Assembly (NCBI GenBank): GCA_963792075.1
Contig: CAWBUW010000012.1
Location: 1,364,001 to 1,428,000, forward strand
Reading direction: 5' to 3'
Length of the DNA stretch: 64,000 nucleotides
Origin: CAWBUW01 sp963792075
GTDB taxonomy: Bacteria > Chloroflexota > Anaerolineae > Anaerolineales > UBA4823
Part shown: one piece after another, positions 17,666 to 26,913 of the stretch
Position numbering within the stretch: position 1 is the stretch's first letter
How the letters are laid out: every line of letters begins with the position of its first letter
Translations under genes and position numbers: made by a program
Notes under the pieces: model-generated
Told to the model about the DNA's origin: nothing
Seen by the model: the letters and a program-made list of their open reading frames with translations, nothing else
Database searches by the model: none

Positions 17666-20150
17666 TGATCCCCGCTCCCATTGGCACGGCCTCGCGCGCA
17701 GCCGCGCGAATGCATTCGCCAGGCGAATCTATCATCGATCCGCGGGGCGCGCGTGCACAACCTGCAGAATGTCAGCGTGGAGATCCCCAAAGGGAAGCTG
17801 ACGGTGGTGACCGGGTTGTCCGGCTCGGGAAAATCCAGCCTGGTGCACGATGTGCTGGAAGCCGAGGCGCGGCGGCGCTTCCTGGAGAGCTCTGAGCCTG
17901 TACGAGCGGCAGGGTCTGCACGAAGGCGCGGAAGCGGAGGTCGAAGCGGTGACGGGTTGGGCGTGGCGCTGACCATCGGCGCAGAGCGGCTGGTGTATTC
18001 CCGCCGGGCGACGGTGGGCACAGCCACCGAGATCGCGCACCACCTGGCGGTGCTGCTGGCCAGCCAGGGAGAGCGCGCAATGCCTGGACTGCGGCGTCGC
18101 CCGATGGAGCGCGCGGCCATGGAATGGCAGTTTGCCCAGCGTTGCGGAGCACAGTGCGCCCGCTGGCAGCCGCGCGGCATTTTACCTCGTCCACCTACGC
18201 CGCGGCCTGCCTGAAGTGCAACGGGGTCGGCTCGCTGCAAGTGCCGAACCCGGCCAAGCTGATCATCCACCCGGAGAAACCGCTGGTCGACGGCGCGATG
18301 TACTCGCCGGGCTTTTTCCCGAAGGGCTACCTGGGCAAGCCGTTCAACGGCGGCTATTACATGCTGCAGGCGCTGGCGGAGCACTACGGCTTCGACCCGC
18401 ATAAAACGCCGTGGAATCAAATCTCCGCCGAGGCGCAGCAGGCCTTCCTGTTCGGCAGCCAGATGGAGCTGACGATGACCTATCACAACCGGGCGGGGCG
18501 CTCAAACACCTATCAAGCAAAATTCCCCGGTTTTTACGGTTTGATCCGGGATTGGGATGTGGGCGGCACCTACACCGACAACCAGCCTTGCCCGGCTTGC
18601 GGCGGGAGCGCGCCTGCGGCCTGAGTATCTGGCGGTGAGGCTGGGTGGCAGCAATATTTATGAGCTGGAGCAGATGACGCTGTTGGAGCTGGCGCACGGC
18701 TGGCTGGGATCGAACCCGCCCGGCGAGAGCTGGCAAGTAGTTTGCAGACAATCCGCCAACGGCTGCGGTTTTTGATCCAGGTCGGGCTGGGCTATCTGCA
18801 CCTGGAGCGCATGGCCGGGACGCTGTCGGCGGGAGAAGCGCAGCGCATCCGGCTGGCGAGCCTGCTGGGCAGCGGCCTGACCTCGCTGACCGTGCTGCTG
18901 GACGAGCCGACGCGCGGCCTGCACCCTGCTGAGGTGGAGGCGTTGATTGAGCGCCCTGCAGGCGCTGCGCGACGAGGGCAACACGGTGATCGTGGTGGAG
19001 CACGACCCGCAGGTGATGCGCAGCGCCGACCATCTGATCGACATGGGGCCGGGCGCCGGGCAAAACGGCGGGCAGATGGTGGCCCAGGGCACGCCGGAGG
19101 AGGTGCGCGCAGGGCGACACGCTACACCGGGCGCTGGCTGCGCGGCGAGCGGCGGATGCGAGCCGCGCCACCGGCGCGACGCCGCAGGGCTGGCTGACGA
19201 TCCACGGGGCGCGCGCCAACAACCTCAAAGGCGAGACGGATCGACTTCCCGCTGGGCGTGCTGGCGGGGGTGTGCGGCGTGTCGGGCTCGGGCAAGTCCA
19301 CCCTGGTGGTCGACACGCTGGGCCGGGCGCTGGCGCCCAAGAAGCAGACCACCTCGGTGGCTTACGAGCCGGTCGAGCCGGGCGAGTACGATGCGATCGA
19401 AGGCGCCCGCCGCGCACGCTGGTGGTGGACCAATCCCGAGCGGGCTTGAGCAGCCCGGCGACCTTCCTGGATCTGGCTCGCCCGCTGCAGGCGCTCTACG
19501 CGGCCAGCCCCGAGGCGCAGGTGCGCGGGCTGAGCGAGGCCAGGCTGGCGGAGCGCTGCTCGGCCTGCGACGGGCGCGGGCGACTGACCCTGGATATGGC
19601 TTTCCTGCCGGATGTACATGTGCCCTGCGAGACCTGCCGCGGCAGCGGTTACACCGCCGAGGCCTGGGAAGTGCGCCTGAACGGGCTGGCGCTGCCGGAG
19701 GTCTTCGGGCTGCACGATCGATGAGGTCTATCGACCTGTTTGGCGATGATCCCGCGCTTGCGCCGGCCGCTCCAGGCGGCGCGTGAGGTGGGGCTGGGCT
19801 ACCTGGTGCTGCGCCAGCCGGGCTATGCCCTTTCGGGCGGCGAGGCGCAGCGGCTCAAGATCGCCAGCGAGCTGTGCCGGAAATCCGTGGCGGGCAGTCT
19901 CTACATCCTGGATGAGCCGTCGGTCGGCCAGCATCTGGAGGATGTGCTGCGCCTGACCGGCGTGCTGCACCGGCTGGTGGATGAGGGCGGCTCGGTGCTG
20001 GTGGTCGAGCACCACACCCATCTGTTAGCTGCCTGCGATTGGCTGGTGGAGTTGGGACCCGGCGGCGGGCCCGGCGGCGGGTACGTGATCGCCGCGGGCA
20101 CGCCGGAACAGGTGGCTGCCGGGAACACGCCGACTGCGCCCTATCTCGCG
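17666..20150 (+). pseudogene. UvrA-like ATPase, second half of a tandem UvrA gene (many frameshifts)
   Basis: A second full set of UvrA motifs follows the first: RVHNLQNVSVEIPKGKLTVV, Walker A GLSGSGKSSLVHDVL (17815), and a cysteine pair CLKCNG (18212). An uninterrupted block from about 18185 to 18615 resembles the UvrA insertion domains and ends NQPCPACGG. Then come signature LSAGEAQRIRLASLL (18825), Walker B VLLDEPTRGLHP (18895), VVEHD, second Walker A GVSGSGKSTLVVDTL (19280), CSACDGRG and CETCRGSG (19560-19640), signature LSGGEAQRLKIASEL (19830), and ILDEPSVGQH (19905). At least eight frame changes interrupt it. Double-length tandem UvrA paralogues (often called class III) are known in some bacteria, which fits this layout. 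Confidence 0.75.
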
Positions 20151-21150
20151 GGAGGCTGTTATGACCTGGCTGCCTTGCTGCTGGCTGATCCGTCCGCCTG
20201 CTTGCGCTGGCTGGTGCTGCGCGACCTGTTTGGGCGGCCGGCCGACGATCCGGAGCTGGCAGAGCTGACCGCGCTGCGCCAGCATGACCCGCTGGTGACG
20301 GAGCTGCTGGCGCTGCAAGAGTCGGATGGCTCCTGGCATACGGGAGTGCTGGCCGCGTCTGGGCGAACCGGCAGCCGGACTCTGATGACGGCTTTCGCCC
20401 TGGCGCGCCTGGGCTATTGGGGCTTCGACGCCACTCACCCGGCGGTGAGCGCGTGGGGCAGAATACCTGTTCAGCCAGCAGCAGGCAGATGGCTCCTGGC
20501 CGCTGTCAGAGGATGCCGCGCTGACCGATGGTAACAGCGAGATTCCGGTCAAAGAACGCTATTCGATGATCCCGCTGCAAACGGCTTTCCCGCTGCGCGG
20601 GCTGGCGGCCTGCGGTTATGCCACCGACCCGCGCGCCGAGCGTGCCTACGAATGGCTGCTGGCCCAGCGCCTGCCGGACGGCGCCTGGCCGACCGGGATG
20701 GCCGCCGGTGTATACGGCTATGTCGCCGGCTATCGGAAGCTGGCGCATTCGCGTTGGGGCTGCCGCTCGAACACCACCGGCGCGCTGATCTGCCTGGCGC
20801 TGCACCCGGAGCGGTCGCAACGAGCGAGCCAGCCCGGCGGGCGCTGGATCTGCTGCTGGGGCGCGAGACGCGCGAGCTGACCAGCCTGGGGCTAGGAGGT
20901 GGCGCGCCTGGTCGGCGCCGAGCCAGCGCATGGCTTCTTCACCTATTTTGCCCGCTTCGACCTGGCTCTGCTGCTCGATCTGTGCGGGCGGGTGGGAATA
21001 TCCAAAGACGAGCCGCGCGTGGCAGATCTGCTGGAGTTTATTCGCTCGCTGCAGGGGAAATACGGTTTATGGGAAACCGCAGATTGGCCACAGGCAGCAC
21101 GTTGGCTGACATTTGACCTGCTGCGCTCGTTGAACAGGCTCAATCATTAA
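20151..21150 (+). pseudogene. Terpene-cyclase-like alpha/alpha toroid domain fused to the tandem UvrA
   Basis: The frame that encodes the last UvrA ABC motif (19760-20450) runs on without a stop into helical repeats with QW-type motifs: LQESDGSWH (20320), then after a shift QQQADGSWP (20480) and QRLPDGAWP (20670), and a final GKYGLWE (21055). This is the pattern of the prenyltransferase/squalene-oxidase repeat (alpha/alpha toroid) fold. The catalytic DxDD of class II cyclases was not seen, so a binding or scaffolding role is as likely as cyclisation. Frame changes lie near 20455, 20820 and 20890; the stop is TAA at 21148-21150. The fusion to UvrA is read directly in one open frame. Confidence 0.65.
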
Positions 21151-21213
21151 CTGGTCTAACCTGATCTGCCGACCAGTTCATTGAGTGCCGGTGGAAAAAT
21201 ATCCCCGAAATAT

Positions 21214-21242
21214 TTGCATCGGGGGGGTAAGGCTGATATAAT
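21214..21242 (+). promoter_or_regulatory. Probable promoter of the tRNA-Ser gene
   Basis: TATAAT at 21237-21242 is a perfect -10 element 40 bp upstream of the tRNA. The best -35 at 17-bp spacing is TTGCAT (21214-21219), a weak match. Confidence 0.5.
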
Positions 21243-21281
21243 ACCCTTCGCTTTGGGAGTGAGTACGTCTTCCTCCCACCA

Positions 21282-21369
21282 GGAGAGGTGCCAGAGCGGT
21301 TTAATGGGACAGTCTCGAAAACTGTTGTGGGGCCAGTCTCCACCGAGGGTTCGAATCCCTCCCTCTCCG
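21282..21369 (+). tRNA. tRNA-Ser, anticodon CGA
   Basis: An 88-nt class II tRNA. The acceptor stem GGAGAGG (21282-21288) pairs with CCTCTCC (21362-21368), and the discriminator is G. The anticodon stem ACAGT/ACTGT (21309-21313, 21321-21325) encloses the loop CTCGAAA, giving anticodon CGA at 21316-21318, which reads UCG. A long variable arm follows, then the T arm GAGGG-TTCGAAT-CCCTC. CCA is not encoded. Confidence 0.95.
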
Positions 21370-21431
21370 GTTTTCTTCGTCTAAAATACCTGCTTCTTAT
21401 CAATCCCAAAATCGAATTTTGTTTGGAAGTA

Positions 21432-21535
21432 TCAGGCCGTCCAAAAATTAATACGTACCTGTGGGGGTGGTGCGAAGCGCCACCCCCACAGGTACGTATT
21501 ATTTTTCTCCTTTTTTGTCTTTTTGGACAGCCTGA
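21432..21535. repeat. Nested palindromic element (MITE-like), 104 bp
   Basis: Outer inverted repeats CAGGCCGTCCAAAAA (21433-21447) and TTTTTGGACAGCCTG (21520-21534) differ at one position. Inside them a perfect 21-bp stem (21450-21470 with 21480-21500) closes a 9-nt loop. The right side also carries T-rich tracts. The element lies between tRNA-Ser and the decarboxylase gene, and could be a miniature mobile element or act as a terminator for the tRNA. No target-site duplication is evident. Confidence 0.6.
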
Positions 21536-21564
21536 CACCACACGCATTATCGATTGAGGTACCC

Positions 21565-23004
21565 ATGGTCGAAAGAATCAAAACTCTCAAATCGCTTTCC
21601 CGCAAGCTGGATCCTGACGCAGAAGAGCGCCTGGCGCTGGCTCAAAGCGTCATGCAGTATGCGGAAGCATTTTTGGAAAACTTGCCCGATGCTCCTGCTT
21701 TCCAAATGGCGGCAACAGGCGGTTCCGGGTTGTATGATCGGCCAGTCCGTGAGGACGGGATCAGTATTCAAGAAGTATTGACCCTGTTGAAAGACAACGT
21801 GGACAGCCAGGGGATCAATACCCCTTCGGCGCGGCACCTGGCCTATATCCCCGGCGGCCCGTTGTACCATTCGGCCCTGGGCGATTTTCTGGCCGATATC
21901 AGCAACCGCTTTTCGGGACACTTTTATGGAGGTCCGGGCGCGGTGCGCATCGAAAACATGCTTTTGCAATGGATGGCGCAGGTTGTCGGGTACCCGCCCA
22001 CGGCGACCGGCAACCTGACCTCGGGCGGCAGCCTGGCTAACCTCATCGCGATCCTGACCGCCCGGGATTCGGCCAAACTGAAGTCTGTCGATTTTTCCAG
22101 AGTCGTCGTATATCTGACCGGACAAGCCCACCATTCGATTGAAAAGGCGCTGCGTATTGCCGGGTTGGGGGAGTGCCTGATCCATCCCATCCGGATGGAT
22201 GGGCGCTTCCGCATGCTGCCGGAGGCTCTGGAAGAAGCTGTCCTTCAGGACCGGAGCAAAGGGTGGCTGCCCTGGCTGATCGTTGCGTCGGCGGGGACGA
22301 CGGACACCGGAGCGGTCGATCCTCTCGAAGCCATTCACGCGGTTGCCAGGCAGCACCAACTCTGGCTGCACGTAGATGGCGCTTATGGCGCTTTCTTCGC
22401 CCTGTGTGAAGAAGGCAAGCAAATCCTCACGGGGATGGAATTAGCCGATTCCTTGACCCTGGACCCTCACAAAGGCCTGTTTCTCCCCTATGGCACGGGG
22501 GCTATCTTGGTTCGCGATGGCCAGAAGCTGTTCCAAACCCTGAACGCAGACGCGCATTACTTACAGGACGTGATCCCTTCGCTGGACGAGATGGCTCCTA
22601 AGGACCTTTCCCCTGAGCTGACCCGGCCTTTCCGCGGCTTGCGCCTCTGGCTGCCGCTGCAGCTACTGGGCACGCGACCCTTCCAGGCTGCTCTGGAAGA
22701 GAAGCTGCTCCTGGCCCGCTATTTTTATCAGGAAGTGCAGAAGATCGCTGGAGTCGAAGTGGGCGGCACGCCGGATCTCTCGATCGTCATCTTCCGTGTT
22801 GTGCCAAGCTCTGGGGAAGCCAACGCCTTCAACCAGAGATTGATCCAGGCCATCCAACAAGATGGGCGCATCTTCCTTTCTTCGACGACCCTGGAAGAGA
22901 AGTTCTGGATCCGCATGGCGATCCTGGGCTTCCGCACACACCTGGACACCATCGAACAGGCCCTGGCGATTATTCGGGATATAAGCAGCTCCCTGATGGA
23001 GTAG
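21565..23004 (+). CDS. PLP-dependent group II (aromatic amino acid-type) decarboxylase
   Basis: 479 residues from the ATG at 21565; an earlier in-frame ATG (21523) lies inside the palindromic element and is rejected. The fold is that of group II decarboxylases: AHHSIEKALRIAG holds the PLP-stacking His, LHVDGAYGAFF holds the cofactor Asp, and TLDPHKGLFLPYGTG holds the Schiff-base Lys (residue 303). Family enzymes decarboxylate tyrosine, DOPA, tryptophan, glutamate or related acids in the cytoplasm. The substrate is not predictable by eye. A truncated PEP-utilising enzyme reading frame begins right at its stop codon. Confidence 0.88.
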   Translation: MVERIKTLKSLSRKLDPDAEERLALAQSVMQYAEAFLENLPDAPAFQMAATGGSGLYDRPVREDGISIQEVLTLLKDNVDSQGINTPSARHLAYIPGGPLYHSALGDFLADISNRFSGHFYGGPGAVRIENMLLQWMAQVVGYPPTATGNLTSGGSLANLIAILTARDSAKLKSVDFSRVVVYLTGQAHHSIEKALRIAGLGECLIHPIRMDGRFRMLPEALEEAVLQDRSKGWLPWLIVASAGTTDTGAVDPLEAIHAVARQHQLWLHVDGAYGAFFALCEEGKQILTGMELADSLTLDPHKGLFLPYGTGAILVRDGQKLFQTLNADAHYLQDVIPSLDEMAPKDLSPELTRPFRGLRLWLPLQLLGTRPFQAALEEKLLLARYFYQEVQKIAGVEVGGTPDLSIVIFRVVPSSGEANAFNQRLIQAIQQDGRIFLSSTTLEEKFWIRMAILGFRTHLDTIEQALAIIRDISSSLME

Positions 23005-24185
23005 AAAAGCTTACGCTCGCCTGGTTGGGGGATAAAGACGGGCGGATAGCGATTACTCTGCTCTCCGGTCTCACCGGAAACAAGACCGTGGAGACCAACC
23101 GCGCCCTGTGGCGGCTGGCAGCCTCGACGCGTGGAAACGATGCCCTGAGGCAAGCCGTCACCGAGGCAAGCGAGGGCTGGCGCGGGGCGATCGCGCTGGC
23201 TCCCGGCGGTGCGGATTTCCTGGCGGGTTTTGACACTTTCCTGAAGGCTTACGGCCACCGCGCTCGAGGTTACGATATGATCAGCCCAAGCTGGCGCGAG
23301 CAGCCAGATCAAGCCCTGGAACTGCTCCGGCTTTCTCTTGACGATAGCGTGGCCGACCCTGGAGAAGGCGAGGCGCGCAAGGCCGCCGAGCGAGAAGCCA
23401 CCACCCGCGCTGCCCGACAGCGGCTCTCCCTGCTCAAGCGTTTTCTATTCGACCGTGTACTGGCCCTGGCCCAAACCTATTTCCGGCTGCGCGAGAACCA
23501 GCAATTCTACATGATGCTTGGAGTTCCCCTGACGCGGCGCGCCTTGCTCACCTTGGGCCGCCGTTTTCAGGAGGCCGGGTTGCTCGGTGAAGTCGAAGAC
23601 GTGTTCTTTCTCGAAAATAAAGAGGTGTGCGCACTGGCATCAAAGATGGCCTGTCTGCCCACTGGCGAATCCCTGCTCCCGGGCGATTCGCTCCACCTCG
23701 TGGCCGAGCGGCGGGCCGAGTTCGAGCGCAACCGCCAGGTTGACGCGCCGCTCCACCTGGGGGGCAGACCCGCCCAGCCGGAGGCGCAGACTGGCGGGGC
23801 GCTGCGAGGCGTCCCGGCCAGCCGGGGGGTAGCAGTTGGCAAGGCGCGCCTCGTGCGCGGGGCAGACGATTTTGGAAAAGTCTGCCGGGGCGAGATCATC
23901 GTCGCTCCGGCGACCACTCCGGTCTGGACGCCGCTCTTTGGCGTGGCGGCGGGGTTAGTCACCGAGTTCGGCGGGATGCTTTCGCACTCGGGAGTGGTCG
24001 CGCGCGAGTACGGGCTGCCGGCCGTGTTGGGCGTGCCAGAGGCCATGCGCTTGCTTCATGATGGCGATGAAATCGAGGTAGATGGAGATCGAGGCGAGGT
24101 GAAGGTGAAATCGCCTACAATTCTCTCATCCCCAGCATCCGTCCCCACAGCGCATCGCGCATCCCGTCCGACATCCGAAGTATGA
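23005..24185 (+). pseudogene. PEP-utilising enzyme (PEP synthase/rifampin phosphotransferase-like), N-terminally truncated
   Basis: The sequence enters the family in mid-protein. LAWLGDKDGRIAITLLSGLTGNKTVETN follows directly on the decarboxylase stop, with no ATG and no ribosome-binding site; the earliest codon usable is TTG at 23025. It contains the linker region and the C-terminal phosphohistidine 'mobile' domain, with GGMLSHSGVVAREYGLPAVLG holding the swivelling His near residue 320. The ATP-grasp domain that would phosphorylate this His is absent. At the 3' end the family frame finishes near 24110 (VDGDRGEVKVK) and then runs 70 bp antisense into the SDR gene before a stop. It is likely a remnant left by a rearrangement; a stand-alone swivel protein is less likely. 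Confidence 0.65.
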
Positions 24186-24960
24186 CGGCAAGCATGAGGC
24201 GCGCGTCCGGCGTGGCGACATAGCGCGGGCGGGGGCTCCTGGTTGTCAGCGAGCGGAGGATTACCTTGGCGACCATCTCTGGCGGAAAAGCGAATCCCTC
24301 GCTCTGCTTGATGAAACGGTTGAGTGGCGCGAAAAAGCGTTGGTAAGGGGATTTCGTATCGGTGGCAAAATGATGGGCGTTCTGGCTCGCGATCGTGTTG
24401 AAGTTTGTACGCGTGCCGCCCGGCTCGACCAGGATCACGCGCACCCCGAACGGGCGCGTTTCCATCCTCAAGGCATCGCTCATCGCCTCGAGGGCAAACT
24501 TGCTGCTGTTGTATAGCCCGACGAATGGAATCACCACTCGCCCGCCCATCGTGCTGACGTTGACGATGCGCCCTGTACCCTGGGCGCGCAGAATGGGTAA
24601 TACAAGTTGAGCCATCCGTAACGCGCCGAAAGTATTGGTCTCGAACTGGAGGCGGACTTCTTCCATGGTTGCTTCTTCGAGCGGGCCAATTTCGGCATAA
24701 CCGGCGTTGTTGACCAGGGCGTCGATGCGCCTGGCCTTCGCCAATACCTCCTGCACAGCGGCAACCATGCTGGCTTCGTCGGTCACGTCCAGTTGCAGCG
24801 GGGTGATATGGTCGTTTGTTAAATCATTGACAGTCTCCGGCCGCCGCGCCGTGGCAAAGACGCGCCAGCCCTTTTCGGCCAGGAGAATGGCGGTCGCCCG
24901 TCCGATGCCCGAGGAACAACCGGTGATGAGGGCTACAGGTAGATGGGAATGTGAGCTCAT
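24115..24960 (-). CDS. Short-chain dehydrogenase/reductase (SDR)
   Basis: 281 residues of the classical SDR family. The cofactor loop TGCSSGIG is at residues 14-21, NNAG near 87, and the catalytic Tyr-Lys pair in YNSSK near 151-155, with the Ser in the NVSTMGG strand. The length and the C-terminal tail (MSDGMRDALWGR) match the retinol-dehydrogenase-like, broad-specificity subgroup. It is the last gene of a minus-strand operon headed by a MerR regulator; the next SDR ends 15 bp upstream. The substrate is unknown. Its 3' end overlaps the opposite-strand PEP-utiliser remnant. Confidence 0.88.
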   Translation of the reverse strand: MSSHSHLPVALITGCSSGIGRATAILLAEKGWRVFATARRPETVNDLTNDHITPLQLDVTDEASMVAAVQEVLAKARRIDALVNNAGYAEIGPLEEATMEEVRLQFETNTFGALRMAQLVLPILRAQGTGRIVNVSTMGGRVVIPFVGLYNSSKFALEAMSDALRMETRPFGVRVILVEPGGTRTNFNTIASQNAHHFATDTKSPYQRFFAPLNRFIKQSEGFAFPPEMVAKVILRSLTTRSPRPRYVATPDARLMLAVILRMSDGMRDALWGRMLGMREL

Positions 24961-24975
24961 TAGATATTTCCTTGC

Positions 24976-25854
24976 TTATCCAGATATCCCGGTCATAACC
25001 TCGCTCAATTGCCACAAGCGCGTGGCAGCCGCACGGTCGTGAGAATCGGGCGAGGATTGGGTCTCTTTCTTCTTCTGGAAATACTTACCGGTCACTCCCG
25101 CCATTGCGGGGGAGGTGGCCAGGTAGATTGCCGTCTGTGCGCCTTGGTCGGCGTCGAGCGTTATCAGGCTGTACAGGCGAACGAACAGGTTCGTCAGGCC
25201 GTCACCGATGAAGCCAAAGTTGTTCATGCTGAAGCGGGTCGCCACCAGGCCCGGGTTGACGGCGTTGACCGTGACGCGGCTGCCTTCCAACCGCCGCGCC
25301 AGCTCATAAGTGAACAGCAGATTGGCGAGCTTGGACTGCCGGTAGACCAGCAGGCCGGCGTAACTCTTTTTGGCTTGCAAGTCCTCGAAGTTGACCTGCG
25401 TCTTTCGGTGACCGAAGGACGAGATGTTGATGATGCGCGCCGGCGCGCTGGCCTTGAGCGTATCAAGCAGCAGGTTGGTCAGCAAAAAGTAGCCCAGGTG
25501 GTTGAGGGCGAAGGTCATTTCGATGCCATCCACACTTTCTTGCCGCCTGGAGAAGAGCGCACCGGCGTTGTTCACCAGCACGTCCAGCCGCGTGTATTTA
25601 CGTTGGAAGTCCTGCGCCAGTTGGCGAACCTGCACCTGCGACGACAGGTCCGCCAGCATGAATTCGATCCGGGCGTTGGGAGCCGCTTTTTTGATCCGGT
25701 CGAGGGCAGCCGCGCCGCGCTGCGGGTCACGACCCACCGCGATCACCGTGGTGCCCATCTGCGCCAATGCCTGCGCAGTCGCTTCGCCCATGCCGGAGGT
25801 GGCGCCGGTGACCAGGCAGATTTTGCCTTTTAGATGTTCGTCCGTGAATGCCAT
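24976..25854 (-). CDS. Short-chain dehydrogenase/reductase (retinol dehydrogenase-like)
   Basis: 292 residues. The nucleotide-binding loop is TGATSGMG at residues 16-23, NNAG near 94, the active Ser in NISSFGHRKT, and Tyr-Lys in VYRQSK near 167-172. The pattern VNFEDLQAKKSYAG between Ser and Tyr is typical of the WWOX/retinol dehydrogenase-like SDR subgroup, which usually prefers NADP(H). It lies between the epimerase gene and the second SDR gene in the same minus-strand operon, with 10-15 bp gaps, so coordinated oxidation-reduction of one lipid-like or carbonyl substrate is plausible but not shown. Confidence 0.88.
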   Translation of the reverse strand: MAFTDEHLKGKICLVTGATSGMGEATAQALAQMGTTVIAVGRDPQRGAAALDRIKKAAPNARIEFMLADLSSQVQVRQLAQDFQRKYTRLDVLVNNAGALFSRRQESVDGIEMTFALNHLGYFLLTNLLLDTLKASAPARIINISSFGHRKTQVNFEDLQAKKSYAGLLVYRQSKLANLLFTYELARRLEGSRVTVNAVNPGLVATRFSMNNFGFIGDGLTNLFVRLYSLITLDADQGAQTAIYLATSPAMAGVTGKYFQKKKETQSSPDSHDRAAATRLWQLSEVMTGISG

Positions 25855-25864
25855 GCATATGCTC

Positions 25865-26899
25865 CTAGATAATTCCTTTGGCCTGGTAGTGTTTTACGGT
25901 TTCCGTTATACCTTTTTCCAGGTTGACGGCTGGTTGGAAGCCCAGCTCGCGCCTGGCCTTGCTGGTATCGAAGGCGCGAGTGGCGGCAAACCCTTGCACC
26001 ACTTCACGCGTGAGCATGGGCTTGCGACGCGTGAGCCTGGCGGCCAATTCCATCAGCAGCGCCATCATCATCGCTGCTGGCAGGGGGATGTGTCGCCTGG
26101 GAGCGGGCGCTTTCAGCGCCCTGGCAGTGATTTCGATGAGCGTTTTCATCGGTACGGCTTTCTCGTCGGCGAGGATGTAGACTTCGCCGGTCTTCCCCTT
26201 TTGGGCGGCAAGCTCTACCCCGCGTACGATGTCATCTACGTGAATGCAGTGGATCAGCGTCATCCCATCTCCAAAGTAAATCCACTGGCCCTTTTTGACG
26301 GTGGAGAAGATCATGGACATGGGAGTGACGCCCTCGATTTGAGAGAGATTGCCGTCCATCAAGGGCGCGCCGTAAGCCAGGGGGAAGCGGATCACCGTAA
26401 CAGGCAGCCTGTCTTTGTAGGATAGAGCTACCTTTTCCGCCTCGGTTTTTGCCCTGGAATAGGCCATATTTTCAGGCTGGTAGGGATAGCTCTCGTCCGC
26501 GGGCGGGTTTTGGATATTGCCCATCACGCCACAAGTGCTGACGTGGACAAACCTTTCGAGGCTGCCCTGCCGCAGACAGGCCTCCAACAGGTTGCGCGTG
26601 CCGTCCACGTTGATTTTGTGGCAAATGTCTTCTGGCGTGTCGGCTCTTCCGCCGCCGCCCAGGTGGAAGATCACATCCACGTTTGTCGCAGCCTCCCCAA
26701 GTGATTCGCTGTCGGTCAGGTCGCCGTAGACCAACTCTGCCCCCAGCCGGTGCAAGAATTGGATGGCCGCCTCGGGGCTGGAACGGCGGACGAGGCACTT
26801 GATCCTCGCCCCCTTTTCAACCAGGTCTTTCGCCAGGTGCGAGCCGATAAAGCCGGTCGCTCCGGTGAGCAAATATTTAGCGTGATTCGAAGGATTCAT
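25865..26899 (-). CDS. NAD-dependent epimerase/dehydratase (extended SDR)
   Basis: 344 residues from the ATG at 26899, which has CAGGAG upstream; a longer frame to 27067 overlaps the neighbouring gene and is rejected. The N-terminal Rossmann loop TGATGFIGSHLAKDL (residues ~12-26) and the catalytic YSRAK near 150 define an extended SDR. The C-terminal part is typical of 3-beta-hydroxysteroid dehydrogenase/NAD-dependent epimerase-like proteins acting on sterol-like or nucleotide-sugar substrates. It is in an operon between a small membrane protein and two classical SDRs, which suggests lipid or isoprenoid modification more than sugar metabolism; this is inference. Confidence 0.85.
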   Translation of the reverse strand: MNPSNHAKYLLTGATGFIGSHLAKDLVEKGARIKCLVRRSSPEAAIQFLHRLGAELVYGDLTDSESLGEAATNVDVIFHLGGGGRADTPEDICHKINVDGTRNLLEACLRQGSLERFVHVSTCGVMGNIQNPPADESYPYQPENMAYSRAKTEAEKVALSYKDRLPVTVIRFPLAYGAPLMDGNLSQIEGVTPMSMIFSTVKKGQWIYFGDGMTLIHCIHVDDIVRGVELAAQKGKTGEVYILADEKAVPMKTLIEITARALKAPAPRRHIPLPAAMMMALLMELAARLTRRKPMLTREVVQGFAATRAFDTSKARRELGFQPAVNLEKGITETVKHYQAKGII

Positions 26900-26913
26900 G
26901 CGACAACTCCTGA

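Noticed and set aside
15508..19417. Long minus-strand ORFs opposite the tandem-UvrA locus
   Set aside because: They arise from the high GC content of the plus-strand gene; they are rich in Arg, Pro, Ala and Gly with no recognisable domain, and the plus strand carries all UvrA motifs.
15252..21150. Treating each UvrA fragment as a separate short gene
   Set aside because: The fragments lack start sites and ribosome-binding sites and join in family order across single-base shifts, so they are parts of one disrupted gene.
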